From assembly GCF_021249405.1 (NCBI RefSeq), contig NZ_CP089593.1:2294001-2358000 (forward strand): a stretch of 64,000 nt of DNA, written 5' to 3'. Position 1 is the stretch's first letter; every line of letters starts with the position of its first letter. Positions 8,940 to 17,200 of the stretch are shown in pieces. Both the position numbers and the translations under genes were made by a program. The notes below the pieces were generated by a model, which was not told the origin of the DNA, ran no database searches, and saw only the letters and a list, made by a program, of their open reading frames with translations. The stretch is from Halobacterium zhouii. Lineage in GTDB: Archaea > Halobacteriota > Halobacteria > Halobacteriales > Halobacteriaceae.

Positions 8940-9351
8940 AGATGGTGGGCTGTATCAGTGGTAATGGAAACGCTCGTTCGATGGCAATTCACGATCGGCC
9001 AGACAGATGTGGATTGGTCAGTGGTCAGCGGCGAGATTCGCGGAAGCGAACGACTGTTCCGCGATCGCTACGCTCGCATATCCTTCGGCGGACTGCCCCA
9101 GTCGTCGCCACCATGATGGAGGTGAGAACTCTCGGATCGGCGGTGGCAGTCGAAGAACAACAATCGGCCGTTACGGGGATTCACCCTCACCAAGCTAGAT
9201 GTGCAGGCCTCGTTCTCGGCGAGGCCGTCGAGTGTCCGAGTCGGTAGAAACAGCACACGGTCAACGAAGGCAGAACATGCTCGAATGGCCGGAGTCCCAT
9301 AGAACACAGCACAAGACCGGGTTAGAGTCAGAAGGCCCCAACGACGACTAG

Positions 9352-9385
9352 CCAGAATTTTGTATAGTGAAATAGGATTCATTGG
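9352..9385 (+). repeat. Dispersed 32-36-nt motif, copy 2
   Basis: Plus strand: CCAGAATTTTGTATAG followed by TGAAATAGGATTCATTGG. The second half is identical over AATAGGATTCATTG to copy 4 in the other spacer. Confidence 0.6.
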
Positions 9386-9807
9386 AGGTGGTGGTGGAGC
9401 AGGTAGAGGACACAGAAACGTGTCGGTTAGAGCGCCAAACCCGGTATTTCGGCGGAACCAACCCATTTATCCTCCTGTGGCGGTTCGGCAGCTGAACAGA
9501 CGACGCTGCTATCCGTGAACAGACCAGGGATTAGATCTCAGCCGAACCCGGATTCGAGACCGGATTGACCGAGATAGTCGAATTTTGAATCGAAAATGTA
9601 CGCCACACACCACAGCAACCAGTGACGTGGCAGAAGAGACCGATCAGCGCAAAGGAGGAACGAAAAAGACCCCGTCTCGATCTCGAGAAGAGATATAAGC
9701 TGCAGGAGCCCGCTCTACTGGCCAGGTGATGTGGAAACGTCCGCGCCGGGCATCATACAGCCTGAGTCTAGCCGAACTCTGTGTCCGGCATAGTAGAACG
9801 CGCAACA

Positions 9808-9841
9808 GGAATAAACCAGATACTGCGATACAAAATTCTCG
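9808..9841 (-). repeat. Dispersed 32-36-nt motif, copy 5 (most diverged)
   Basis: Minus strand: CGAGAATTTTGTATCG then CAGTATCTGGTTTATTCC. The left half matches copy 2 nearly base for base; the right half is diverged. It faces copy 2. Confidence 0.45.
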
Positions 9842-9915
9842 AACGGCAGTGCTCAGAAGGAGACAGCCAGCACACCTGATGCTATTCGATACGAGTCCGG
9901 GCGGCAGGCCGGCAG

Positions 9916-9921
9916 TTTATA
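9916..9921 (+). promoter_or_regulatory. TATA box of the DHH nuclease gene
   Basis: TTTATA within cagtttataccgg, 25-31 nt before the ATG at 9947, the usual place for a haloarchaeal TATA box on a leaderless or short-leader transcript. The sequence between box and start is GC-rich. Confidence 0.55.
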
Positions 9922-9946
9922 CCGGAGAGCGCGCTATCCACTCCCG

Positions 9947-11353
9947 ATGGACGCCCCGGTTCCGGAACTCGAAACGCGCGCAAACGCCTGCGCGGACGCG
10001 CTCGAAGACGCGGACAGCGTGCTGTTGGCCTCGCACATCGACGCCGACGGCCTCACGAGCGCGGGCATCGCGTCGACGGCGCTCGAACGCGCCGAGATCC
10101 CCCACGACGTCGTCTTCTCGAAGCAACTGGACGACGAGGAGATCGCGGGCATCGCCGCCCACGACCACGAGACCGTGCTGTTCACTGACTTCGGAAGCGG
10201 GCAACTGGAAACGATCACCGAACACGAGGACGACGGCGACTTCACGCCGGTAATCGCAGACCACCACCAGCCCGCGGACGCGGACACCGAGTTCCACCTG
10301 AATCCGCTGCTGGAGGGTGTGGACGGCGGGAAAGAGCTGTCAGGTGCCGGCGCGAGTTACGTACTCGCGCGTGCGTTGCTCGGCGAGAGCGCGACCGACC
10401 TCGCTGCGCTGGCGGTGGTCGGCGCCGTCGGCGACATGCAGACAAAGGAAGGCGAGCTCGTTGGCGCGAACGTCGAGATCGCCGCAGAAGGCGTCGAAGC
10501 CGGCGTTCTCGACACCGCGAAGGACCTCGCGCTGTACGGCACGCAGACGCGTCCGCTCCCGAAACTGCTGGAGTACGCGAGCGAGGTGTACGTCCCCGGC
10601 ATCACGAACGACCAGGGCGGCGCGGTGCGGTTCCTCGATTCACTCGACCTGGACTTGCACGACGGCGGGGACTGGCGGACGTGGGCGAGTCTCGACGTCG
10701 ATGAGCGCCAGACCGTCGTGAGCGGACTCGTCAAGCGCGCTGTCCGGAACGGCGTGTCTACTGACAAGGTGACGGACCTCGTTGGGACGACGTACACGCT
10801 CACCGAGGAGACACCTGGCACCGAGCTCCGTGACGCGAGCGAGTTCTCCACGCTACTGAACGCGACAGCTCGGTACGAGCGCGGAGACGTCGGGTTAGCT
10901 GTCTGTCTCGGGAATCGGGACGGGGCGCTCGACGCCGCCCGCGAACTGCTCCAGACCCACCGACGAAACCTCTCCGAGGGACTGGCGTGGGTGAAAGACG
11001 AGGGCGTCACCGTCGAGGAGGACCTCCAGTGGTTCCACGCCGAGGACCGCATCCGGGAGACGATCGTCGGCATCGTCGCAGGGATGGCGATGGGCGCCGA
11101 GGGCGTCGAGAGCGACCGCCCGATCGTCGGCTTCGGGAACAAGAACGACGAGGAGGTGAAAGTGTCCGCGCGCGGCACACCCGCGCTCGTGAAGCAGGGA
11201 CTCGACCTTTCGGTAGTGATGGGCGAAGCATCCCAGACGGTCGGCGGCGACGGCGGCGGCCACACGGTCGCTGCAGGGGCGACTGTGCCGAAGGGGCAGG
11301 AACGAGCGTTTCTCGACGCTGCGAGCGACCTCGTCGACGACCAACTGCGCTGA
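9947..11353 (+). CDS. DHH-family single-strand nuclease, archaeal RecJ-like
   Basis: 468 residues. A DHH/DHHA1 phosphoesterase of the archaeal RecJ-like group, which degrade single-stranded DNA or RNA and in some archaea associate with the replisome (GAN) or with RNA decay. Metal-binding motifs: SHIDADGLTSAG (residues 29-40), LFTDFGSG (78-85), and the signature VIADHHQPAD with Asp105-His106-His107. The DHHA1 nucleic-acid site is GGDGGGHTVAAGATVP near 435. Haloarchaea carry several paralogues, so its exact role (GAN-like or other) is not fixed by sequence alone. It stands alone between two gene-poor spacers. Confidence 0.88.
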   Translation: MDAPVPELETRANACADALEDADSVLLASHIDADGLTSAGIASTALERAEIPHDVVFSKQLDDEEIAGIAAHDHETVLFTDFGSGQLETITEHEDDGDFTPVIADHHQPADADTEFHLNPLLEGVDGGKELSGAGASYVLARALLGESATDLAALAVVGAVGDMQTKEGELVGANVEIAAEGVEAGVLDTAKDLALYGTQTRPLPKLLEYASEVYVPGITNDQGGAVRFLDSLDLDLHDGGDWRTWASLDVDERQTVVSGLVKRAVRNGVSTDKVTDLVGTTYTLTEETPGTELRDASEFSTLLNATARYERGDVGLAVCLGNRDGALDAARELLQTHRRNLSEGLAWVKDEGVTVEEDLQWFHAEDRIRETIVGIVAGMAMGAEGVESDRPIVGFGNKNDEEVKVSARGTPALVKQGLDLSVVMGEASQTVGGDGGGHTVAAGATVPKGQERAFLDAASDLVDDQLR

Positions 11354-11440
11354 GAATCTCGTTTTCGGCGGCGCAAGTGGCTGATACAGTAGACGAGCCG
11401 CGAACAGCGTGGCGTCTGTGGGCAACAGTTCGCCACGCCC

Positions 11441-11474
11441 CTGGATTTTGATATCCCATCATAGAGTTTATTGG
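11441..11474 (+). repeat. Dispersed 32-36-nt motif, copy 3
   Basis: CTGGATTTTGATATCC followed by CATCATAGAGTTTATTGG. It aligns with copy 1 over ATTTTGATATC and ATAGRRTTTAYTGG. Confidence 0.6.
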
Positions 11475-11747
11475 GACGGATTTCGATTGTGAGTGAGGGC
11501 CAGAAAATCAGTTGTTCGGGCACTAGAAGCCGTAGAATCCGAGAGGGAGGGGGTATCCCGATGTTCAAAGAGAGAAAGAGTGATTCGGCGACGCCGAGAC
11601 GCCAGGCGTCGCCAGTTACCAGTAGAAGTTCGTGCTAGCATCCTCTCGTGCTGATAGCTATCGATCTTCTCAGGAGGACGATCCGAAGAAGATTCACTCA
11701 GCAATCACGTGCGCGCGGCCCAGCGCTACGACACTATGTTACCGCGG

Positions 11748-11784
11748 GCTGGGCTCAACACTGGAAGGAATCCAGAAGCCCAGC
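11748..11784 (+). ncRNA. Possible structured RNA element (two-part hairpin)
   Basis: GCTGGGC pairs with GCCCAGC (outer 7 bp) and CTGGA pairs with TCCAG (inner 5 bp, loop AGGAA), separated by short bulges. It lies in the gene-poor spacer, away from either flanking gene end. It may be part of a small RNA or a degenerate repeat; no Rfam-type family is recognised. Confidence 0.25.
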
Positions 11785-11958
11785 AACCATTGACTCCGCA
11801 GGCTACGCGACGCGCCTCGCGTTGGGGAGCACGTCGGCCATTTCCAGCGGAGTGTCCGAGGGCCCCGAGCGGCCGCCCGGACCATTCCACCGAACTGGCC
11901 CCGCGACACCGGAATCGAGAACCCCACTTTCGTTTAAGTCGGGGCGAGTACATTACGT

Positions 11959-11994
11959 CAATGAATCCTATTTTGGGATATAGAATTTTTCTGG
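11959..11994 (-). repeat. Dispersed 32-36-nt motif, copy 4
   Basis: Minus strand: CCAGAAAAATTCTATATCC then CAAAATAGGATTCATTG. It faces copy 3 and matches copy 2 in its right half. Confidence 0.6.
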
Positions 11995-12024
11995 CGGTGG
12001 TTCGTCGACGAGCGGCGAACAGAG

Positions 12025-12759
12025 TTACTCGTGGAACTCGCTGTACGAGATGGCGCCCTGTTCGACGATCCGCTGGCTCTCGGGGACCTGGCCGTCCGGA
12101 GGCTGGGTTCCCTCCGCGGGGCCGCCAGGTTCGCCGACGACGAGGCGACCGATCATGCCGAGTGACTTGTGTGGGATACAGAAGTAATCGTACGTGCCCG
12201 GCACCTCGAACGTGTGATCGAACGACGCTCCCTGCTCGGACAGGATACCGCTGTCCCAGGGTTCTGCGTCCTGGGGGATGCGGCGCACGGACGCCCCACC
12301 CGTCCCCTTGGCGTACGCTGTCGACGAGTGGCTTCCGCTATCGATCACCCACGTAATCGTCTCCCCTGGTTCGACGTACAGACCGATCGGGTTGAAGTAG
12401 TAGTTCCCGCCCTCAGTGACCATCTGTACGGTGTTCGTGGCGCCCGCGCCGCCGCCCGCCGTCCCCGTCTGGGTTCCGCCAGCGGTCTCGTTCGTCGTCC
12501 CACCCTGTGTCGTCTGGTTCCCCTGAGTGGTCTCGCCCTGTGTCGTCTGCGCCCCTTCTGTCGTGCCCGCCTGCGTCGTCTCGGTGGCCTGGGTGGTCTG
12601 CGTAGCCTGTGTCGTGCCGGCCGTGGTGGTCTGCGTCTCGCCCGCTCCAGTCGTGGTTCCGCCACCGCCGTCGCCCTCCGGATTGCCACACCCGGCGATG
12701 CCGACCAGACCAGCAGTCGCGACGAGTGACCCCTTCTTGAGGAATGCGCGTCGTTCCAT
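12025..12759 (-). CDS. Halocyanin-like blue copper protein, Tat lipoprotein
   Basis: 244 residues from the ATG at 12759 (MERRAFLKKGSLVA); an in-frame ATG six codons upstream is less likely because the RR leader should be at the N-terminus. The lipobox VGIAGCG puts the anchor cysteine near residue 25. Residues ~30-105 are a Thr/Gln/Gly linker with many TTQ/TQAT repeats. The C-terminal plastocyanin fold carries the type-1 copper ligands: His in DSGSHSSTA, then Cys, His and Met in GTYDYFCIPHKSLGM. Such proteins shuttle electrons at the outer face of the haloarchaeal membrane. The gene is divergent from the small DUF5783-like gene. Confidence 0.92.
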   Translation of the reverse strand: MERRAFLKKGSLVATAGLVGIAGCGNPEGDGGGGTTTGAGETQTTTAGTTQATQTTQATETTQAGTTEGAQTTQGETTQGNQTTQGGTTNETAGGTQTGTAGGGAGATNTVQMVTEGGNYYFNPIGLYVEPGETITWVIDSGSHSSTAYAKGTGGASVRRIPQDAEPWDSGILSEQGASFDHTFEVPGTYDYFCIPHKSLGMIGRLVVGEPGGPAEGTQPPDGQVPESQRIVEQGAISYSEFHE

Positions 12760-12933
12760 GGAACACCGTACTATCAACAGAAGGACAAGGATAGTGGCAC
12801 CGTACGTGCAGGTTCGTTGTCGCGTGGTAGTGGATTGAAGGCGTACAAGTCAGCAGAGTGATACCGGGGCTGGAAGGTGATAGTGACGGTGCCGACCGAC
12901 GACGACTTTAATCGGCCCACCCAATCGCCATCT

Positions 12934-13266
12934 ATGACCGACCTGACGCCCGAAACGTTCGAGGAGGAGAAGTACGTGGACTACTTCCCGAAGCTCCAGA
13001 CCGCGTACAAGCGCGCGTTCAACGAGATGAACGAGGAGTACGACTCGGACCTCGTCCACCGCATCGACCAGCAGATCCTCGCGGAGAGCGAACCCCACTA
13101 CGAGGGCGACGGCGAGTTCACTGTCGACCTCCCCGAAGACCCCCTCGAGCGACTCGACGGCGTGCTCGCGAGCGACGAGAAGGTCGACGCCGTCCTCGAG
13201 CGGTACATCCAGGAGATCCGGACGCAACTCCGTCGCATCTTCGGGGTCGGCGACGAAAAGGCCTAA
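12934..13266 (+). CDS. DUF5783-like haloarchaeal protein
   Basis: 110 residues from the ATG at 12934 (MTDLTPETFEEEKYVDYFP); a longer frame back to 12877 is rejected because its extra residues look non-coding and a TATA-like sequence (gacgactttaatc) lies inside it. The protein is small, acidic and helical, with no cysteine or membrane segment. I place it in the haloarchaeal DUF5783 group from memory of that N-terminal pattern. Function unknown. The NifU-type gene follows 25 nt later. Confidence 0.75.
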   Translation: MTDLTPETFEEEKYVDYFPKLQTAYKRAFNEMNEEYDSDLVHRIDQQILAESEPHYEGDGEFTVDLPEDPLERLDGVLASDEKVDAVLERYIQEIRTQLRRIFGVGDEKA

Positions 13267-13291
13267 GCACCGCGAGCGCCAACCCACGCCT

Positions 13292-13651
13292 ATGAGCACC
13301 GAGAGTCAGGACGGGACGGACCTCGAGGAGCGCGTCAACAACTTCCTGCGCCGGAACTTCCCGCAGATTCAGATGCACGGCGGCACTGCCGCGATCCAGA
13401 GCATCGACCGGGAGAGCGGGGAGGTCCACCTCCAGCTCGGCGGTGCGTGTTCGGGGTGTGGCATCTCCCCGATGACGATCCAGGCCATCAAGTCCCGGAT
13501 GACCAAGGAGATCCCCGAGGTCGAGACCGTCCACGCCGAGGCCGGCATGGGTGGCGACGGGGGAAGCAGTGGGATGAGCCCGTCGTTCCCCGGTGAAGAG
13601 ACCAGCGACGACGGTGGCGACGAAGACGAAGGCCCGCAGGCGCCGTTCTAG
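13292..13651 (+). CDS. NifU C-terminal-type Fe-S scaffold protein
   Basis: 119 residues. The NifU-like domain covers about residues 10-85 and has the scaffold motif GACSGCGISPMTIQ, with Cys53 and Cys56 forming the CxxC that binds a transient [4Fe-4S] cluster on a dimer. An acidic Gly/Ser/Asp tail of about 30 residues follows. The preceding MHGGTAAIQSI strand is typical. Role: Fe-S cluster assembly or carrier protein. It converges on the zinc-ribbon gene with a 28-nt gap. Confidence 0.92.
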   Translation: MSTESQDGTDLEERVNNFLRRNFPQIQMHGGTAAIQSIDRESGEVHLQLGGACSGCGISPMTIQAIKSRMTKEIPEVETVHAEAGMGGDGGSSGMSPSFPGEETSDDGGDEDEGPQAPF

Positions 13652-13679
13652 TCCGCCTCAGCCCTCGACCTAGTCCGCT

Positions 13680-14018
13680 TCAGTCCTCGGTCCAGTAGTA
13701 GAGTTCTTCCTTCTCGACGCCACAGTTCGGACACGTATCCGGGAGCCCGTCGTCTATCTCGCCCATCTCCCCGCAGTTCGTACAGCGCCACATCAACTCG
13801 GCCTCGCCGTACTCGTGGCCCGCCCGGGCGTGCTCGACGCTCAGGCTCTCGACGCCCTCACGCGTCGTGACGAAGAAGCCGCCGCGCTCGAAGCCCCGTA
13901 TCTTGCCGATCTTCTCGCCGTCCTCGTTGTAGACCGGCTGCCCGAGGTCGAGTTGCATGATCTCCTCGCTCGCCTCCTTCTCTCCTTCCTCCGACGGTGT
14001 TTCACCGTGGCCACTCAT
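13680..14018 (-). CDS. Small protein with C-terminal rubredoxin-like zinc ribbon
   Basis: 112 residues from the ATG at 14018 (MSGHGETPSEEGEKEASEE); frames further upstream enter a non-coding-looking region. The middle part (about 22-72) has a PRC-barrel-like strand pattern: LGQPVYNEDGEKIGKIRGFERGGFFV. The C-terminus is a zinc ribbon: RCTNCGEMGE...TCPNCGVEKEELYYWTED. This architecture is common in haloarchaea (DUF7130-like). Metal binding is clear; the role is unknown. Confidence 0.8.
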   Translation of the reverse strand: MSGHGETPSEEGEKEASEEIMQLDLGQPVYNEDGEKIGKIRGFERGGFFVTTREGVESLSVEHARAGHEYGEAELMWRCTNCGEMGEIDDGLPDTCPNCGVEKEELYYWTED

Positions 14019-14289
14019 ACGGGGAACTACGCCGGCATCAGGCATAAATCCAATCGCCGACCGGCGAGGGTGCGGTCTCGTGCAGTGAGGACGACGAAAC
14101 TCACCGCGAGCGAGAGCGGGCCGACGACTGACCACCGCGCGAACGAAGTGAGCGCGACAGTCACGTGGCCGGAGGCGAACGTGACGTCGTCAGAGCTTGC
14201 TCTGACGGAAGGAGGGAGGAGCGCTTTTTGGCGTAGCTTTTTGCCAGGGAGTGAGGCGCGTAAGCGCCGAACGACCGCAGCAAAAAGTA
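14019..14289. other. Spacer rich in short inverted repeats, downstream of polC
   Basis: No gene seen. The left half (14019-14140) includes the upstream region of the zinc-ribbon gene. The right half is a run of hairpins: TCACGT/ACGTGA at 14161/14179, GTCAGAGC-tt-GCTCTGAC at 14189-14206, GGCGC-gtaa-GCGCC at 14255-14268. Two TTTTTGGCG/TTTTTGCC-type segments follow the same pattern. Confidence 0.6.
14225..14289 (-). terminator. polC: Probable transcription terminator of polC
   Basis: Read on the minus strand, CTTTTTGCTG starts 3 nt after the polC stop. A hairpin GGCGC-ttac-GCGCC follows, then two more T-runs (GCAAAAAGC reads as a stem partner of the first). Archaeal termination relies on T-runs, so this is a likely terminator. 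The inverted repeats are the same type seen elsewhere in the window. Confidence 0.5.
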
Positions 14290-17200
14290 CTACATGAAGT
14301 CCGCGATGCCGCTTTGCTTGTTCTTGTCGTTTTGGAAGATGCTCTCGAGGTTCCGCTCGAGTTTCTCGAGGCGCTGTTTCGTGTACGGGCGGCAGTCGTA
14401 GTCCTCCGCGACCTGAATCGCGGTGTCCATGTACTTGTTCACAGAGCCCTCGTGGACGGTGAGGTTCACGCGCCCGCCACACTCCCGGCAGTCCCCCGAG
14501 AGGGGCATCCGGCGGTACTTCTCCCCGCAGTCCAGACACCGTGTCTCCTGTCTGCTGAACGCCCGGAGATTCCCGTGGAGGTCTGGCAGGAAATGGTACT
14601 CGATGACGCGCTCGGCGACGTCCGTCTCGTCGACCGCGCGGAGCTTCCGCGCGAGTTCGAGCTGGGCGTCCATCTTCTCCATCATCGATCCGAGCGTCTT
14701 GTACGCCGAGAGGTCCGGGCCGAGCGCGATGTTCGACGTGTCGTGTGTGTGCGCGAAGTCGGTGTACTCGCGGTCCGTGCCAAGGTTCTGCTCCGCGATG
14801 GTGACCTCGTCCTCCCAGTCGCCGGGGTCCTCCATGCGCCGCGTCGCCTCGTAGAACTCCCGTGGATACTGCTCGACGACGTCCATGTTGTGCGCCTCGT
14901 CGTCGATCTCGGTCGGGTCGATGCGCGAGGACATCACCAGCGGCGCGTCCATGCGGCCGCCCCGCTTGTCCGGCAGGAACGACTTAGAGAAGTTCACGAG
15001 GCCGTCCATCAGGAGCATCACGCAGTCCTCGTCCCCGTCGCAGTTGGCGGTGTACAGGTTGTTCGCTACAAACGTGTGCGTCTCGGAGACAGTGATGGAG
15101 TAGGTCGCGTCGACATCACTCCGAACGAATTCCACAGACGAGACTTCGTCGGCGGCGACGCTTCCACCGTCGGTGATGGCAGAAGCCGAGGCTCCGGTCT
15201 TCACCGGAGCTTCCCCCGGGTACGCCGGCAGCGCATCGCCTGCTTCGACGTCTCGGGCGTCGACGCGCTCCGTTTGTTCCCCGTTCCAGCGGAGGAGCGG
15301 GTGGTCCGGAGTCACGGTCAGTTCCTGCCCGCTCTTCGTCTCAACCTCGACGAGATGGTCGGGCGCCACGTGCTTCGACACGGCATCGACCTGCTGAAGC
15401 GTCTCCTCACCGTCCTCGGTCACCGATGGGACGAGCACGTCGCCGTCGAGTTCCTGTACGAGTGTGCCGAAGTCGTCCTCGTCGGCGGTTTCGGGGTCAA
15501 GGCGTTCCTCCACGAGTGCCTCGATGGGGTCGTAGTGCCACTCACCGTGTTCATCCTCGAACCACACCTTCGTCTCAGGGTGGAAGCAGTTCCGGCGTTT
15601 CGCCGCGTGAAAGTACGGATGAGCGTATCCGACGGCGGCGCTCGTGAACCCGATTACTCGTCCGACCACCGCGGCGGACGTGTGGGGCGCCATCCCGAAG
15701 ACGAGTTCGCCGACCAGGTCGTCGCGGTCCTCGACCTCGTAGAACGGGTCGAGACCGTAGTACTCCGTGAGGAGGTCGTCGACGAAGTCCGCGGTCTTGA
15801 GCATGTGCTCGGCGGCACCGTCCGAGAGTACGACGTCCTGTACGCGGAGTTCGACCAGTTGGTCGTCGTGTTCGAGGGGGTCGCCGCGAACGTCCTCCGT
15901 GTACCCGAGGTCGCGCAACTGGTCGACAGTAACGTCGAGTTCGCTCGCGCGCACCGACGTCACCGGGAGGTCGGTCATGTCGTAGCGCACGGTGCCGTCC
16001 TTGAACGAGGAGACGCCGTGTTTCGCGCGGAGCACGCCCTTCTCCATCGGTTCGGGCGCCTTCTCCGAGGACATCAACCCCTTGACGCCTTTCAACACGT
16101 CGAAGGCGTTCTCGCGCTCGCCGACCGCCTGGAGGGCGTCCCGGTACTCGGCCTGCACGTCGACGGTCTGGGTCTCGACGTTGTCGAGTTCGCGCTCGCA
16201 GCGCGGACACTCGACGCGCCCCGCCTCGTCGGGTTCCGCGGCGATGCCACAGTCCGGGCACTCGTAGTGGGGGTCGGTCCACGTCCCGCAGTCCTCACAC
16301 CGGGGTTCGAACGTCTCCTCGCCGCAGTCCGGGCACTCCCGGACGCCGAGGCGGACGTCGACCTCGCCGGGCGTGTCGCTCATCTCGGGGGCGTGGCGCG
16401 CGGCCTTCCCGACGTCGCGCTGGCTGCCGCCGGCTTCGCCGATGGGGAACAGCGTGTGGACGGCAGGCGAGAGGTCCCGGGATTCGGACTTCTCCGGGCG
16501 GCCCATGCGATTGCCGATGCGGGTCGGCGCGCGCTCCCGCACCGCAAACGGCGCCACCTCACGGACGGCTTTCATCGCGTTCGGCCATTCGCGGGCCTCG
16601 TCGCTCAGGCCGTCCCACTCGCGGTCGAGATTCTCCGTAACGCCCAGGGAGCGCGCGAGCGGGAGCCAGTCGGGGACGCGAATCGACTGCTCGCTCTGCG
16701 TGTGTTCGACCAGTAGTGCCTCCAGAGCCTCGCGGACGGCCTCAGTATTCGGGAGGACGAGGTCGCCAGCGGACTCGTCGGTCGCTCTCGACGACGCCGC
16801 TCCGTCCTCGACGGTCGCGCCGGCGACGGCGTTTGCGAGCGCGACGAAGCCCTGAATCTCGACGTCGTGCCAGAGGTACGTGTACGCGGGGTGAAGCGGT
16901 ACGTCGTACTCGGTCGCCCACTCGAGTGCCTGGTCGGCGTCCGGGTTCTCGAGGTCGGCGTACGGCGAGTCCCGGAGCGCCTGCACGTCGGCGCCCGCTG
17001 CTTCGAGGTCCTGTATCCACCACTCGGGCGCGTACGATGCGGGCGCGAGGTCGTGGTTGTTCTCCACGAACTCCCCGAAGTTCACGAGGTACTCGCCGAC
17101 GTCGAGGATGTCCACGACGCCGTTGCGCACCTCGAGGGCCTCCTCGGGGTCGTCGATGCGGCGCACGTCGCCGTTCGCGAGTTTCACGGTCGGGCCTTCG

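Larger units (their letters stand above)
8755..9946. other. 1.2-kb gene-poor, AT-richer spacer with repeated motif
   Basis: No frame here has haloarchaeal codon bias or a recognisable domain. Base composition is visibly lower in GC than the neighbouring genes. Three copies of a 32-34-nt motif lie at 8908-8939 (minus), 9352-9385 (plus) and 9808-9841 (minus). The last two face each other about 490 bp apart, like the ends of a small degenerate element. The right end holds the promoter of the DHH nuclease gene. Confidence 0.6.
11354..12024. other. 0.67-kb gene-poor spacer with inverted motif pair and hairpin
   Basis: No convincing coding frame. Copies 3 and 4 of the 32-36-nt motif stand in inverted orientation at 11441-11474 and 11959-11994, 554 bp end to end, with some further similarity outside the motifs (gttcgccacg to the left, cggtggttcg to the right). 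A two-part hairpin lies at 11748-11784. The right end adjoins the 3' end of the halocyanin gene. Confidence 0.55.

Noticed and set aside
8871..9116. An 81-residue open frame in the gene-poor spacer
   Set aside because: Non-haloarchaeal composition, no domain, and the region has repeats and low GC.
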